Below, piece after piece: positions 31,322 to 40,838 of a DNA stretch of 53,271 bases (positions are counted from its first letter, which is position 1; the number at the start of each line of letters is the position of its first letter). The notes beneath the pieces are model-generated. The model saw only the letters and a list, made by a program, of their open reading frames with translations, had not been told where the DNA came from and searched no databases. A program made the translations under genes and the position numbers. This stretch comes from Dehalococcoidia bacterium (GTDB lineage: Bacteria; Chloroflexota; Dehalococcoidia; GIF9; UBA5629): contig JAQUQM010000003.1 of the NCBI GenBank assembly GCA_028716085.1, positions 1 to 53,271 on the forward strand, given 5' to 3'.

Positions 31322-31385
31322 CAGACCGCCAATGAACCTTACCTATTGCGCGCATTTAGCTATAAGTATTGTGGAAATAGAAGAT

Positions 31386-31572
31386 TTGGTAGCGCATACC
31401 GGTTTATAGTTATGTCTACCAAAGAGCCATTATACAAAAGTCATAAATCTATTTTGTCATATTTACCAAAACAATCTTGATCGTTTACTAACAACTACTG
31501 CCATGTAATTCTATTCGGTTGGTTAGCTAAACGTTAGCGAGTTATTGGCCATCTCAGCAATTCTAATTGATC
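31386..31572 (+). repeat. Diverged non-coding repeat, copy 1
   Basis: Starts TTGGTAGCGCATACCGG (31386-31402), later TTAGC units at 11-nt spacing and ATCTCAgcaATTCtAATT; matches 34284-34470. Confidence 0.6.
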
Positions 31573-31578
31573 AATCTT

Positions 31579-32772
31579 TTACCTATTTTCCATTTTAATC
31601 CAATTTGGTAGTTTAGGTGTGAATAACTTTTCTAGCAAAATAACTTTATGTCCGACCAATGTCTCTCCGGTCTTTATCTTGATCGCTGACTCGGTACAAT
31701 TAAGATACTCACTGTATCGATCAACAACTAGTTCATAAGCTCTCTGATTTAACAGAGTGTTACCGGCATCAACGCCGGACATCCTGCAGGCATACACCAC
31801 CGCATTTCCAATAACTGTATATGCATCTTGCATCTTAACCAAAGGAGTATTGTCACAATCAATGCCAATCCCTAATCCAATCTCTTGTTGGATTGCAATA
31901 AAGCGGTCCCGATTGTTAATATAATGGTTGCTAAAACACTTATGGCATTCAGAAGCCGATTTAATTGCATAATAAACTGCATCTTGTCCACTATAGAAAT
32001 CAGGGAAGAACGCAAGAATACCATCACCGGTGAATTTGTCGAAAACTCCGAAATTATCTTTTATTATCTTTATTAAATCTGTGCACACGTTCATAATGAA
32101 CTCTACATATCCTTGTGGCGTCCTAGCCAACAACATGAGCTCTGTGGAGCGTCTAATATCTATAGATATAACCACAGTATTGCATGATTGGGTATTCTCA
32201 AATTGATTAAATAACTCACCTGATTTCTGAAGGTGCTGCCTAGCCTCCTCTTTTACATGATATAAAAGAAACTGATATCTCTTTTCTTTTCCTAATTCAC
32301 TTCTTGTCTCATAATATTCATTAGTTTTCTTCTTGAACTGCTCATTTTCCTGCATGGATTGGGCTTGAGTTATTCCTTTTTCTTTGAGTATAGCTTCAGC
32401 GGCTAAAATCTCATTATGTTGTTTGGCAACACGATCTTCCAATTCTTTAATACGTTTTTGTAGTTCTTTTTCATTGTTTGATGGCAAATGTATAGTCTCC
32501 CACATAAATGGCATTGTAAATGAATCGGCAAATGGCTGTTCCGGTACCTCTGCCCAAGGCGTCTGTCCTGATATAGGGCTCCACATCTTGTCAAACTCGG
32601 GAGGTGGTGAATATTGGTCATGCCATGATATATCAGCCCCAAATCCATGTTGTCTACGGGACGAAGAGATTAGACCGTCCTCAACATATTTATTATTAGA
32701 TTCATCAGGAGATTCTTTCGGTTTGTTCTTTTCTTCCATTTGCTGATCATCGTTTTTATGATTCTTTTCCAT
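31579..32772 (-). CDS. Class III adenylate/guanylate cyclase-domain protein with N-terminal coiled coil
   Basis: ORF to 32895; ATG at 32772 (MEKNHKND...) preceded by AGGTGG. Cyclase motifs VVISIDIRRSTELML, FDKFTGDGILAFFPD, YTVIGNAVVYACRM. Confidence 0.75.
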   Translation of the reverse strand: MEKNHKNDDQQMEEKNKPKESPDESNNKYVEDGLISSSRRQHGFGADISWHDQYSPPPEFDKMWSPISGQTPWAEVPEQPFADSFTMPFMWETIHLPSNNEKELQKRIKELEDRVAKQHNEILAAEAILKEKGITQAQSMQENEQFKKKTNEYYETRSELGKEKRYQFLLYHVKEEARQHLQKSGELFNQFENTQSCNTVVISIDIRRSTELMLLARTPQGYVEFIMNVCTDLIKIIKDNFGVFDKFTGDGILAFFPDFYSGQDAVYYAIKSASECHKCFSNHYINNRDRFIAIQQEIGLGIGIDCDNTPLVKMQDAYTVIGNAVVYACRMSGVDAGNTLLNQRAYELVVDRYSEYLNCTESAIKIKTGETLVGHKVILLEKLFTPKLPNWIKMENR

Positions 32773-32810
32773 GTATAATCCACCTAAATAAAGAAAATAA
32801 CTTCGCTTCA

Positions 32811-33275
32811 TTAATTCAAGAGGCAAATTAGCCACTGCAAAAGAGCTGTCAATGTACCTGCTATCAAACCAGCAGTAATTGTTAGGGCTAACCAAGTTTT
32901 TTGTGTCGTATTAAAAGCATATAAGGTTCGATATGTTTTAAAGTCCAATTTTGTTGGAATCTCTGGCAAGATAATTAATGTGTCACCAGTATATCCCAGA
33001 AATTTCCCACCTACCATAACAGGGCTATGACTTTTATTTTTTTGTAGCTCCGGCACAGATATAACACCCCCGGTTTCGTCACCATTCGAAAATCTTATTG
33101 CCCAATAAATTTCTTGAGGTCCTGTAGATTCCCCAATTCTTGTTATAGTAAGTGCAAATCTTGGTTTGCCAGCTTGGAAATAGGGAAGAAAATCGAAGAG
33201 TAATCTACGGATCACTGCTTGCGGTATAACTTTGAATCTGTATCCTGCTAATTCCACTGTCTCACCACCAGCCAT
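32811..33275 (-). CDS. Tail-anchored hypothetical protein upstream of cyclase
   Basis: 154 aa; soluble beta-rich domain then C-terminal TM (TWLALTITAGLIAGTLTALLQWLICLLN). Confidence 0.6.
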   Translation of the reverse strand: MAGGETVELAGYRFKVIPQAVIRRLLFDFLPYFQAGKPRFALTITRIGESTGPQEIYWAIRFSNGDETGGVISVPELQKNKSHSPVMVGGKFLGYTGDTLIILPEIPTKLDFKTYRTLYAFNTTQKTWLALTITAGLIAGTLTALLQWLICLLN

Positions 33276-33384
33276 CGCTTTCTCCTAACTATCCTTTTTG
33301 ATTATCTTACCATAACAACTTTCGTATTTCATCATCGTATTAGTTAATGTCAATGTGTATTGCTAATAGTGGTAAAATTATATC

Positions 33385-34185
33385 GTGAGCTTCTGGGATT
33401 GGTTTATCAATATTCTTGGGATTGCCTATGTTAATCCTAATAGCTGGTTATCAATAGTTCTTTGGATAATTGCTTTATTTGACTTGGTTATCCTTGCTAT
33501 CTCTAAATGGGGATTACCAAAAGCCAAAGATCTAACTAAAAAAATATCAACAAAAATATTGAAGTTTGCTGCTCCAATATCCGTATTAGTAGTATTCGTG
33601 TGTTTTATAGTAGCAGCTTATTCCTCGCAAGTAGAGCAAGCAAAAGACTTAGAAACGGTTAATAAACGTGTAAAGGATTTAGAATTTGGGCAAGCATTAG
33701 CTACCCAAGTATTGAAGCAACAGTCACCTGCACAATTAATTCGCACTGCTACTGCCACCGTGGATATCTTTGTAAAATCAACAGAAGATATACAAACACA
33801 TGATTTAGGCAATGGTGGCTATCTCGGCTTTGGAAAAGGGCAAGATGCATTGTTAATAATGTATGCAGCAGAGGGTTATAGAAATCAGCAAGGTAACGGT
33901 ACGGTAAGATATCGATGCGTTTTAAATATGGATGCTACTAGTAAAGCTACTGAGCACGATATCCAATTCCTGAAGCAAGCAGAGTATATTCAAATTGGAT
34001 TTGTACTTATTCCAAAAGATGCTCAAGTGCAAGAGGGAAGTCAAGCTATAATAACGATCAATAATACTATTAGATGGGTGATCCCTATCCCCCCTCAAGC
34101 TGTAATCCCAAATACTTACCTTGGTGCCCCGTCAGCACTGTATGTGAGAAATATCCAGCAGTACCTACAAGATACAACGAAATGA
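33385..34185 (+). CDS. Hypothetical membrane protein, two N-terminal TMs plus extracytoplasmic-type domain
   Basis: 266 aa, GTG start; LSIVLWIIALFDLVILAISKW, ISVLVVFVCFIVAAYSSQVEQ, then a ~180-aa soluble domain. Confidence 0.6.
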   Translation: MSFWDWFINILGIAYVNPNSWLSIVLWIIALFDLVILAISKWGLPKAKDLTKKISTKILKFAAPISVLVVFVCFIVAAYSSQVEQAKDLETVNKRVKDLEFGQALATQVLKQQSPAQLIRTATATVDIFVKSTEDIQTHDLGNGGYLGFGKGQDALLIMYAAEGYRNQQGNGTVRYRCVLNMDATSKATEHDIQFLKQAEYIQIGFVLIPKDAQVQEGSQAIITINNTIRWVIPIPPQAVIPNTYLGAPSALYVRNIQQYLQDTTK

Positions 34186-34283
34186 CATATCAAACCGAAA
34201 ATTACTTCAACGACATATAATACGAGGCCATTGAATTGGTCTCATCAAAATACATCGTGTCAAGGAGTAATTGCCCAAGGTAA

Positions 34284-34470
34284 TTGGTAGCGCATACCGG
34301 ATTTGCCAGTTAGTATAGTATAATGTAAATTTACGTTCAGTTTAGTACATATGTGTTATTTTGGGAATTCTGACTATGATCGTAAGGTGCTAAAACATTA
34401 TGACCGATTATTAGCGATTCATTAGCTATTTATTAGCTGTTTATTAGCTATCTCATAGATTCAAATTATA
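34284..34470 (+). repeat. Diverged non-coding repeat, copy 2, with 11-nt iteron-like array
   Basis: TTGGTAGCGCATACCGG (34284-34300); four consecutive 11-nt units TTAGCGATTCA/TTAGCTATTTA/TTAGCTGTTTA/TTAGCTATCTC (~34410-34453); ATCTCAtagATTCaAATT. Confidence 0.65.
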
Positions 34471-34553
34471 TGTGAAAAATAGAATGTACAGTAACAGACG
34501 ATGTAAAGATAGGCAACTGATCTATTTCTTATAACATTAAATAATAACCTATT

Positions 34554-36008
34554 TCAAATCCTATAGCACTCCAGTAAACCAGGCTTATTTTGATCGAGAC
34601 AGCGAGCAACGTATAGAAGATTTCGTGAGCTTAACCAGTTGGCAGTAACAACTTCTTGCATTTGTTTTGGTAACACGTTCATAGGCTTGCCATCTTTAAG
34701 TGAAATACGTTTAAGGAATTTTCCAGTTTGTATAAGAGCCCAACCTTCAGCAGGAACCGAAACTAAAATAACAGTGCGCCATGGTTTCAAATCACCTATT
34801 GTTAGACTCCACTCTTTTTTTTGGGATGCAATAGAAAACAGAGTAACCACAGCGTTAGGATAACGACCAATATGGACTTCACTAACATTATTGGCAATCA
34901 ATAGGCGATCATCGCCCGCAATAGCAATTTCATTAATCGGCTCATTACCCCAAGGTATTTCATGGAAAATACTGCTATTCAAGTCACCAATATGCAATGC
35001 AGATTTGCCAGATCTATCTGAATGTCCGCCACCGCAATACACAGTAGTACCTCTAAAGCATATGCAATGATCTGCAGATGCAAGACTACGCTGCTGATTG
35101 CCCTCCACACAATACAATTGGAAATGCTCGATAAAATATAATTTGCCATCCGGGCCGATTTTGGGACCAGGCAGATAGATTTGACCACATTTATAGGTTG
35201 ATAGTTCGAGCTTATCATTAGCTGTATTTATGATCAAAAGATTGTCATATGAAATTTCAACTACAAACAGTCCGGTCAAGGGGTCACTATCGGCATAACC
35301 GTAAATCTTATTCGGCCAAATCGATTCTGCCAAGACTGATCCATCAATTGTATTTACTAATTGAATCAATATTTGATTTTCTTGCTTTTCAGAAAGAACT
35401 AGTACCCTTTCAGGACTGACAAAACGTAGGAGACGTATAGTGGCGGAAGGAACGTTAATTGACCATCTAAGTTGATCAGTGCCACTGTCATAAGAGACTA
35501 CAGATCCATTGGGCTCTGTAAAGCATACTAAATCCTCATTTGGCGATATATTAATATTTCCAAGATACGCAATAGGAGTGCAGGCCAAATCTAGGCTGGA
35601 TATGCCTTCTGAAATAAATGCTTCCCTCTTCTCAGCTTCAAGATGATCAATAATGGACTGAGGAGAAAATGATGAAATCAGCATATTTCCACCACAGCGA
35701 GGGCATCGACCTTGATCCAAAGCTGCTATATTTGGTCCGCCGTAAATCACGGTACCATGTTTCGTCATAGCACCGGCGAGATAAAGAATAGGAATGACTT
35801 CATGGCTAAAGGGTCCACAATGGGGGCATCGTAATGAAAAGCCATTTGACGCATAGCTAAATGCTTCCCCTGAACCAAGATTAGGATAAGTTTTTATCAA
35901 AGCATCTCTAACTGCATCTACTAACTGTGAAAACTCAGACATTATGATGGTGATGGAGATAGGTGACTGACACGCACGTTGGGCAAATTCTTTAAAGTCG
36001 ACTCCCAT
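34554..36008 (-). CDS. Zinc-ribbon + PQQ/WD-like beta-propeller protein
   Basis: MGVDFKEFAQRACQ... start inside the 507-aa ORF (to 36077); CPHC...CPRCGG zinc pairs, then repeated ~40-aa blades (GSVVSYDSGTDQLRWSI, DGSVLAESIWPNKIYGY, SQKKEWSLTIGDLKPW). Confidence 0.55.
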   Translation of the reverse strand: MGVDFKEFAQRACQSPISITIIMSEFSQLVDAVRDALIKTYPNLGSGEAFSYASNGFSLRCPHCGPFSHEVIPILYLAGAMTKHGTVIYGGPNIAALDQGRCPRCGGNMLISSFSPQSIIDHLEAEKREAFISEGISSLDLACTPIAYLGNINISPNEDLVCFTEPNGSVVSYDSGTDQLRWSINVPSATIRLLRFVSPERVLVLSEKQENQILIQLVNTIDGSVLAESIWPNKIYGYADSDPLTGLFVVEISYDNLLIINTANDKLELSTYKCGQIYLPGPKIGPDGKLYFIEHFQLYCVEGNQQRSLASADHCICFRGTTVYCGGGHSDRSGKSALHIGDLNSSIFHEIPWGNEPINEIAIAGDDRLLIANNVSEVHIGRYPNAVVTLFSIASQKKEWSLTIGDLKPWRTVILVSVPAEGWALIQTGKFLKRISLKDGKPMNVLPKQMQEVVTANWLSSRNLLYVARCLDQNKPGLLECYRI

Positions 36009-36123
36009 GACTATATCCTCCTTATTATTCAGAATAAAAAACGGCACAGAATTGCAATGTGAAACAACATTCAACAATCAAAAGGCCAATTTACAAAAAT
36101 AAATAATTTTTTTGAAAAACAAT

Positions 36124-38445
36124 TCAGGGTTTTAGGGGTAAAGTGGGGGAGGGCGGGCTGATGAGGTTTTTGAGGCAGACGACCGGCTCCCTGGCTAACA
36201 TTTCGCGCAGGATTGTGATGTCTGGCAGTCCCAGTGCAGCGGCTATGGCTTCGTCTATTGCTTTTCTGACAGGGTCATGCGCCATATGTGGGAAGGGCAG
36301 CAACTCCTCGTTGCAGAATTTATCATAAGTCGCAGATAGCGCTTTCAATTGTTTCGCTTTTAAATCTCCGACGGCTAAAACAGGCAATTCTGCTAATACT
36401 GGTTTCTTAAAGTCTACCCAAGCGCCTTCGGTTTCCTCTCTATGTGCTAACAACAATATAAGACCCAGTGTTGAATTGAGCCACAGTACTAAGGATTTTT
36501 CAGCGGTGGCGATATCCTGGTTAAACGCTAAAGGCCACCAAACATTAGATAAACCATTGGTCGGAAGGCGTACGCAAACTAACCGTTGCGTATTCAGACG
36601 AAGACGCTCCGCAAGCATTACAGTACCTGCCTTTGGCCAAAGATCAGATGCCTTCCTTAAGTTCCGACCCGGCTTTGCTTTGGCGAGAGGAGACAGATAG
36701 CAATTCGGATTTTGAGCAAGGGTAGTAACCAGGGGCGCATCATGACCCCAAAAAGCAGGATATGCAGTTGCACTTTTGGATAGCCGAAAGCCGTCGTGGA
36801 TGTCTCTACGATCTGGGCCAAGATCACCCAGTTTACCTAAACAGCTGAGCGATAAATTGCCTGCGACACCGGCTGCTGGAAGCCAGACATCACCTTTGAG
36901 CAAATGATAAGCTGCCCGTGTTAAGTCAGACTGGGCAAAGGCGCAGGGAAGTATCCAGGAGCCACTACGCAGAGCGTGCCATGGAATTGTGAGAGCTTCG
37001 CCGGACTTTTCCTCGCCGATATCTATATCAAGGGCACCCTGCTCATCGTTGACACTTGGAGCGTCTTTTTCAATGAGCGTCTGTGCAATACTTAGAGCCT
37101 CAAAACTGGTTATTTGGTTTCTCCACAGATTGACGCAAGTAACTCTGTCCTGATCTGTTTGATTGGATTCGCCGACCTTCTTAGCGACAACCAACACTTC
37201 GCTTAGAGATGTGTTTTCGGAAAAATTCCAGCGCTCCGGGTCCTGGCTGACTATCAGATATTCAAGAGCATACTGACGGCTAATAAGGTCCCGAGTAGGT
37301 TTCCAGGACACGCCAGACAGCAACGCTTTAGGAAGCACCAAAGCAATTCGTCCGTTTTGTTTTAATGCACGGTCACCGATGGCCACAAATACAGAGCCAA
37401 GACCGGCAGTTGAGCTGGCGGATACATTTGACGATTTCAACAATTTTGCGAGGTCTTTCTGCATTACGGAACGTTCTTTCTCGGGGACAGACCCAAAAAG
37501 TAGGTTGCCGCCCACACTGCGTGTAAATGGAGGATTCATAACGCAAAGATCAAGGTTCGGCAATGAAGCGACGAACTGGGTAACATCGCCACTGCCGGTG
37601 ACCTGGCCAGGAGAAGATGATCCTCCAAACAAATCCATGGTCATGGCAATTTCACGATCGCGTAAAAACTCAATGCTCCCCAACCGATGGTGAGGGCCGC
37701 CCAAGGGTAAGCTGTACAAATGCATTTTCTGAAAGGATATATCAGGAGCCTGCAGGGCAAGGGTTGAAGCGGTCAGATGGACTGCTGATGCAAGAACGTC
37801 ATAACCGTAAATGATATTTTCCATTAACAGCTTGTGCAGCTCGCGAAGATCCGGGTGAACCTGCTTATCCACACATAACCGAACGTAGTTGTCGACAATA
37901 GATTCGGCGCCGGCCATCAATAAAGTACCAGTCCCGCAAGCCAGGTCACTCATATGAAATGAAGCAAGGGATTCTAATTTAAACTGGTCATCCGGCCAAC
38001 GCTTAGCATCAAGCGCCAGCTTAAGAAGCAATGTAGCCGAAGGGACTGATGTATAAAATGTGCCAAGAAATTTGGCTTCCACGAGCAACCGATGATAAAC
38101 ACGGCCCATAAGATCGTGCCGTAACGCCGCCCTGTGGCGCACAATATCGAGAGCCCTTTGCGCTAAAAACCTAAGTGCTTTTTCAACATCGGGACTGGAC
38201 GGCAGAATTAGCATGATCTCACTGGCAATCTTGAATATGGGAACATAGTTGATATCGTTAGTTATATGCTGCCAGTGAGCTGTGAAAGCCGATGCAAGAT
38301 CGGGGGATTGGAGCGTTACACGGAGAGGTTCTACACCTTTAACATACGTTGAGGCAACTTCCTGAAAGACCATGGCATTCACCAGAGTTAGACTGGCAAT
38401 CCTACTAACGGCCGTGCGTTGTGCAGCTGTTAAGGTAGTACTCAT
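36124..38445 (-). CDS. N6-adenine DNA methyltransferase (restriction-modification type)
   Basis: 773 aa; motif I DLACGTGTLL, motif IV NPPF, IALVLPKALLSG, C-terminal helical region. Confidence 0.8.
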   Translation of the reverse strand: MSTTLTAAQRTAVSRIASLTLVNAMVFQEVASTYVKGVEPLRVTLQSPDLASAFTAHWQHITNDINYVPIFKIASEIMLILPSSPDVEKALRFLAQRALDIVRHRAALRHDLMGRVYHRLLVEAKFLGTFYTSVPSATLLLKLALDAKRWPDDQFKLESLASFHMSDLACGTGTLLMAGAESIVDNYVRLCVDKQVHPDLRELHKLLMENIIYGYDVLASAVHLTASTLALQAPDISFQKMHLYSLPLGGPHHRLGSIEFLRDREIAMTMDLFGGSSSPGQVTGSGDVTQFVASLPNLDLCVMNPPFTRSVGGNLLFGSVPEKERSVMQKDLAKLLKSSNVSASSTAGLGSVFVAIGDRALKQNGRIALVLPKALLSGVSWKPTRDLISRQYALEYLIVSQDPERWNFSENTSLSEVLVVAKKVGESNQTDQDRVTCVNLWRNQITSFEALSIAQTLIEKDAPSVNDEQGALDIDIGEEKSGEALTIPWHALRSGSWILPCAFAQSDLTRAAYHLLKGDVWLPAAGVAGNLSLSCLGKLGDLGPDRRDIHDGFRLSKSATAYPAFWGHDAPLVTTLAQNPNCYLSPLAKAKPGRNLRKASDLWPKAGTVMLAERLRLNTQRLVCVRLPTNGLSNVWWPLAFNQDIATAEKSLVLWLNSTLGLILLLAHREETEGAWVDFKKPVLAELPVLAVGDLKAKQLKALSATYDKFCNEELLPFPHMAHDPVRKAIDEAIAAALGLPDITILREMLAREPVVCLKNLISPPSPTLPLKP

Positions 38446-39041
38446 TCGTCATCCACAGGTGAATCGTCAGCTTCCTTTGATGATGGCTCACCGATGCCCA
38501 ATAAATCTGCACTGCGTTCAATGGCAGCAGGCGAAGAGCTGAGCGCCTGGGCAAAGACCTCGACCCCTGCATCAAGAGCTGCTACAGCCTGGGTCACAAC
38601 ATCTTCCTCTACCAGCTGATCAAAGGTACGACGTAACATAGTACCCAGGTAATTGGCATCCCCTTCGGTCCAGCCCTGTTCACCCGCCTCGCTGCAGATG
38701 GCAATTTGCAGCTTTGTTTTGTTAAGTTCAGCTTTAACTGCTGTGAAAGGTATTTTACGCAGAGAAGTTGGATATAGGACAGAAATACCAATATGAGCGA
38801 TACCCTGCTCGACACGTCCACGGGCATTTTGCAGAACATCTTCCCTGGCTGTGGGATGATCGGCTACTTTTCCCTCAATTGCCGTGCGAAGCCCGCGAAA
38901 TGACACAAGCACATCGGGAATACGACGAGATTGAGACACATGTTTTAAGGATTGCTCAGGCGCTGATATTATTCCTTGCTCGTCCAAGAGCTGAGCGAGC
39001 AGCACATTCAAGACTTCTTCGCGGTAGCCTGTGTTCTTCAT
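38442..39041 (-). CDS. Putative PD-(D/E)XK restriction endonuclease subunit
   Basis: 199 aa; RIPDVLVSFRGLRTAIEGKV (PD..ExK); ATGA overlap with the methyltransferase gene. Confidence 0.55.
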   Translation of the reverse strand: MKNTGYREEVLNVLLAQLLDEQGIISAPEQSLKHVSQSRRIPDVLVSFRGLRTAIEGKVADHPTAREDVLQNARGRVEQGIAHIGISVLYPTSLRKIPFTAVKAELNKTKLQIAICSEAGEQGWTEGDANYLGTMLRRTFDQLVEEDVVTQAVAALDAGVEVFAQALSSSPAAIERSADLLGIGEPSSKEADDSPVDDE

Positions 39042-39162
39042 AGAGAGGCCTAGCTGATTTTAACACAGCAGCAGAAATACGTATAGACCGCAGAGACAGT
39101 TGATATGTTATGGTCACGCTGCTATGCTCTGCAATATAAAAGGGATATAGAGGATCTGCCTA

Positions 39163-39873
39163 ATGGAAACAGCAGATATGAAGCTATTTATACAACAACT
39201 ACTGTCAGAACTGAGAAGCAAGAGTGCCCTAAATGTTGACCAATATGAACAAAAACTAAAAGACAACACCAAGAATATTGATCACCTGAATGACCTGCTT
39301 TTAGAAGGGCGAGCAGCTTTAATGTTTATTAACAACAAGTTCATGGTCACGTTTGGTGAAAGTCCCGACCTCAAAATCGAAATAGGCGACGAAATTGTGG
39401 GCGTGGAGGTAAAGCACTTCAGGGTAAAGCACCAAGATCAAATAGATGAGAAGGCCATGGAAGACCAAGCGCGAAAATATCAGGAAACCGGGGATGAAGA
39501 AGATGATCTTTTTGTTCCGATCGGCGATACAACTGCAACTGAGGGCACACCGACCTGGCAACAAATGGCTAATGTGGCTGCAAGTAAGGCTAAGCAATAT
39601 TTAAAGGACGCCCCCAATATACTGATTATAGAAAGCAGTAGCGAATCCACTTCATTGACCCTATCAACTGCAGCCCATGAATTTGAAGATATTGTACATG
39701 AGAGATGTGATCCCCGGCTACGCAGGTTAAATGCGTTAATGATGGTGAACTGTAGCTTATACGGATTTGGAAATAGCGGACCCTATAACATCGAATTTTG
39801 TCAGCTTGTCACCTCTACAAACCCAATGAGTAATAAGCTGGTTGAGGCCCTCTCGAATATCAGATTAGGATAA
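39163..39873 (+). CDS. Putative PD-(D/E)XK nuclease-like protein
   Basis: 236 aa; GESPDLKIEIGDEIVGVEVKHFRVKH (PD...EVK). Confidence 0.4.
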   Translation: METADMKLFIQQLLSELRSKSALNVDQYEQKLKDNTKNIDHLNDLLLEGRAALMFINNKFMVTFGESPDLKIEIGDEIVGVEVKHFRVKHQDQIDEKAMEDQARKYQETGDEEDDLFVPIGDTTATEGTPTWQQMANVAASKAKQYLKDAPNILIIESSSESTSLTLSTAAHEFEDIVHERCDPRLRRLNALMMVNCSLYGFGNSGPYNIEFCQLVTSTNPMSNKLVEALSNIRLG

Positions 39874-39958
39874 CGTAGAACTTTCTATCTGGCTTCCAAT
39901 ACAGAAGTTAAACACTTGGAAAGTATTGACAGAGGATATATAATATACACATCACGAC

Positions 39959-40006
39959 GAGGGAGCATCTTGTGGGTTCAGTCCCATAAGGTTCTCCCTC
40001 AATATT
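39959..40006. terminator. Hairpin terminator between convergent genes
   Basis: GAGGGAG (39959-39965) ... CTCCCTC (39994-40000), inner TGTGGG/CCCATA, then AATATTTTT. Confidence 0.6.
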
Positions 40007-40529
40007 TTTCTATCTCATCAATCAGCTTATCAAGAAAGGCAATCCTACCCCGAGCTGCGCTGCTTAACAGGTGAGAGCAACCCTTCTGGCTAGGTGAGAG
40101 GACCATATCCAGTTTATCCAATGAGATCAGCTTTTTAACGAGATTATCAAAATCACCATCACTCGTGATGATAATTGCCTTATCGTAGTTATTTATCTCA
40201 TCCATAACCTGTAATACAAGGTCAGCATCACAATCACATTTGGTTTTGCCTTTATCTACTTCGAATGTTTTACCGCAAACCGGACAGGTAACAGATTTAC
40301 CTCCCTTTTTAGTAACATCCCGGAAGGCCAAGGTATAGCCGTACGAAGACAGAGCATCGTAAATATGCTGGTTTTGGGGTACACGACCCATGAAGTAATA
40401 AGCGATGGTTACATTATGCCTTTTCTTCAGGTACGATAGTAGTTTATCGTATTTAAGCTGAATGCCTAAACCAATAAACGTGAGGTGAAGGTTGTTGCCA
40501 TCGATGAATACGAAATTACTTATAGGCAT
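39999..40529 (-). CDS. NYN/PIN-like domain protein (LabA/DUF88) with internal zinc ribbon
   Basis: 176 aa; NFVFIDGNNLHLTF, AIIITSDGDFDNLVKKL, CPVCGKTFEVDKGKTKCDCDADLVLQV. Confidence 0.8.
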   Translation of the reverse strand: MPISNFVFIDGNNLHLTFIGLGIQLKYDKLLSYLKKRHNVTIAYYFMGRVPQNQHIYDALSSYGYTLAFRDVTKKGGKSVTCPVCGKTFEVDKGKTKCDCDADLVLQVMDEINNYDKAIIITSDGDFDNLVKKLISLDKLDMVLSPSQKGCSHLLSSAARGRIAFLDKLIDEIEKY

Positions 40530-40640
40530 CGAAGGGGATTATAACACCTCTATTTGCGGTGTCAATGGGAAGTGGTAAGTATTCGGTGGACTGCTTCATG
40601 GGATAAATGGGCAGGGCTTTTACACCCTGCCCTATATAAC

Positions 40641-40838
40641 CTATACACTGACGTGCTGCTGGATGAATTTACCAAGTGCTAAGGCTTCCTGATCTGTGAG
40701 CATGATACGATCGAATTTACGACCGTAGGCGCAATAGCCGTCCAGGAACAGGTTATCGCCCAAGTGGGATACTTCGATGCAAAAGCCATCGGCAAAGGAA
40801 CCGCGCAAAATAACTTTGTCCAACTTTTCTTCCGCCAA
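40641..40838 (-). CDS. Small hypothetical protein
   Basis: 65 aa; MAEEKLDKVILRGSFADGFCIEVSHLG...; ATG preceded by AGGAGG-like sequence. Confidence 0.5.
   Translation of the reverse strand: MAEEKLDKVILRGSFADGFCIEVSHLGDNLFLDGYCAYGRKFDRIMLTDQEALALGKFIQQHVSV

Noticed and set aside
39959-40006. Possible tRNA or riboswitch (GGTTC-like sequence in a hairpin)
   Set aside because: Only one nested hairpin with a T-rich tail between convergent genes; no cloverleaf. Called a terminator.
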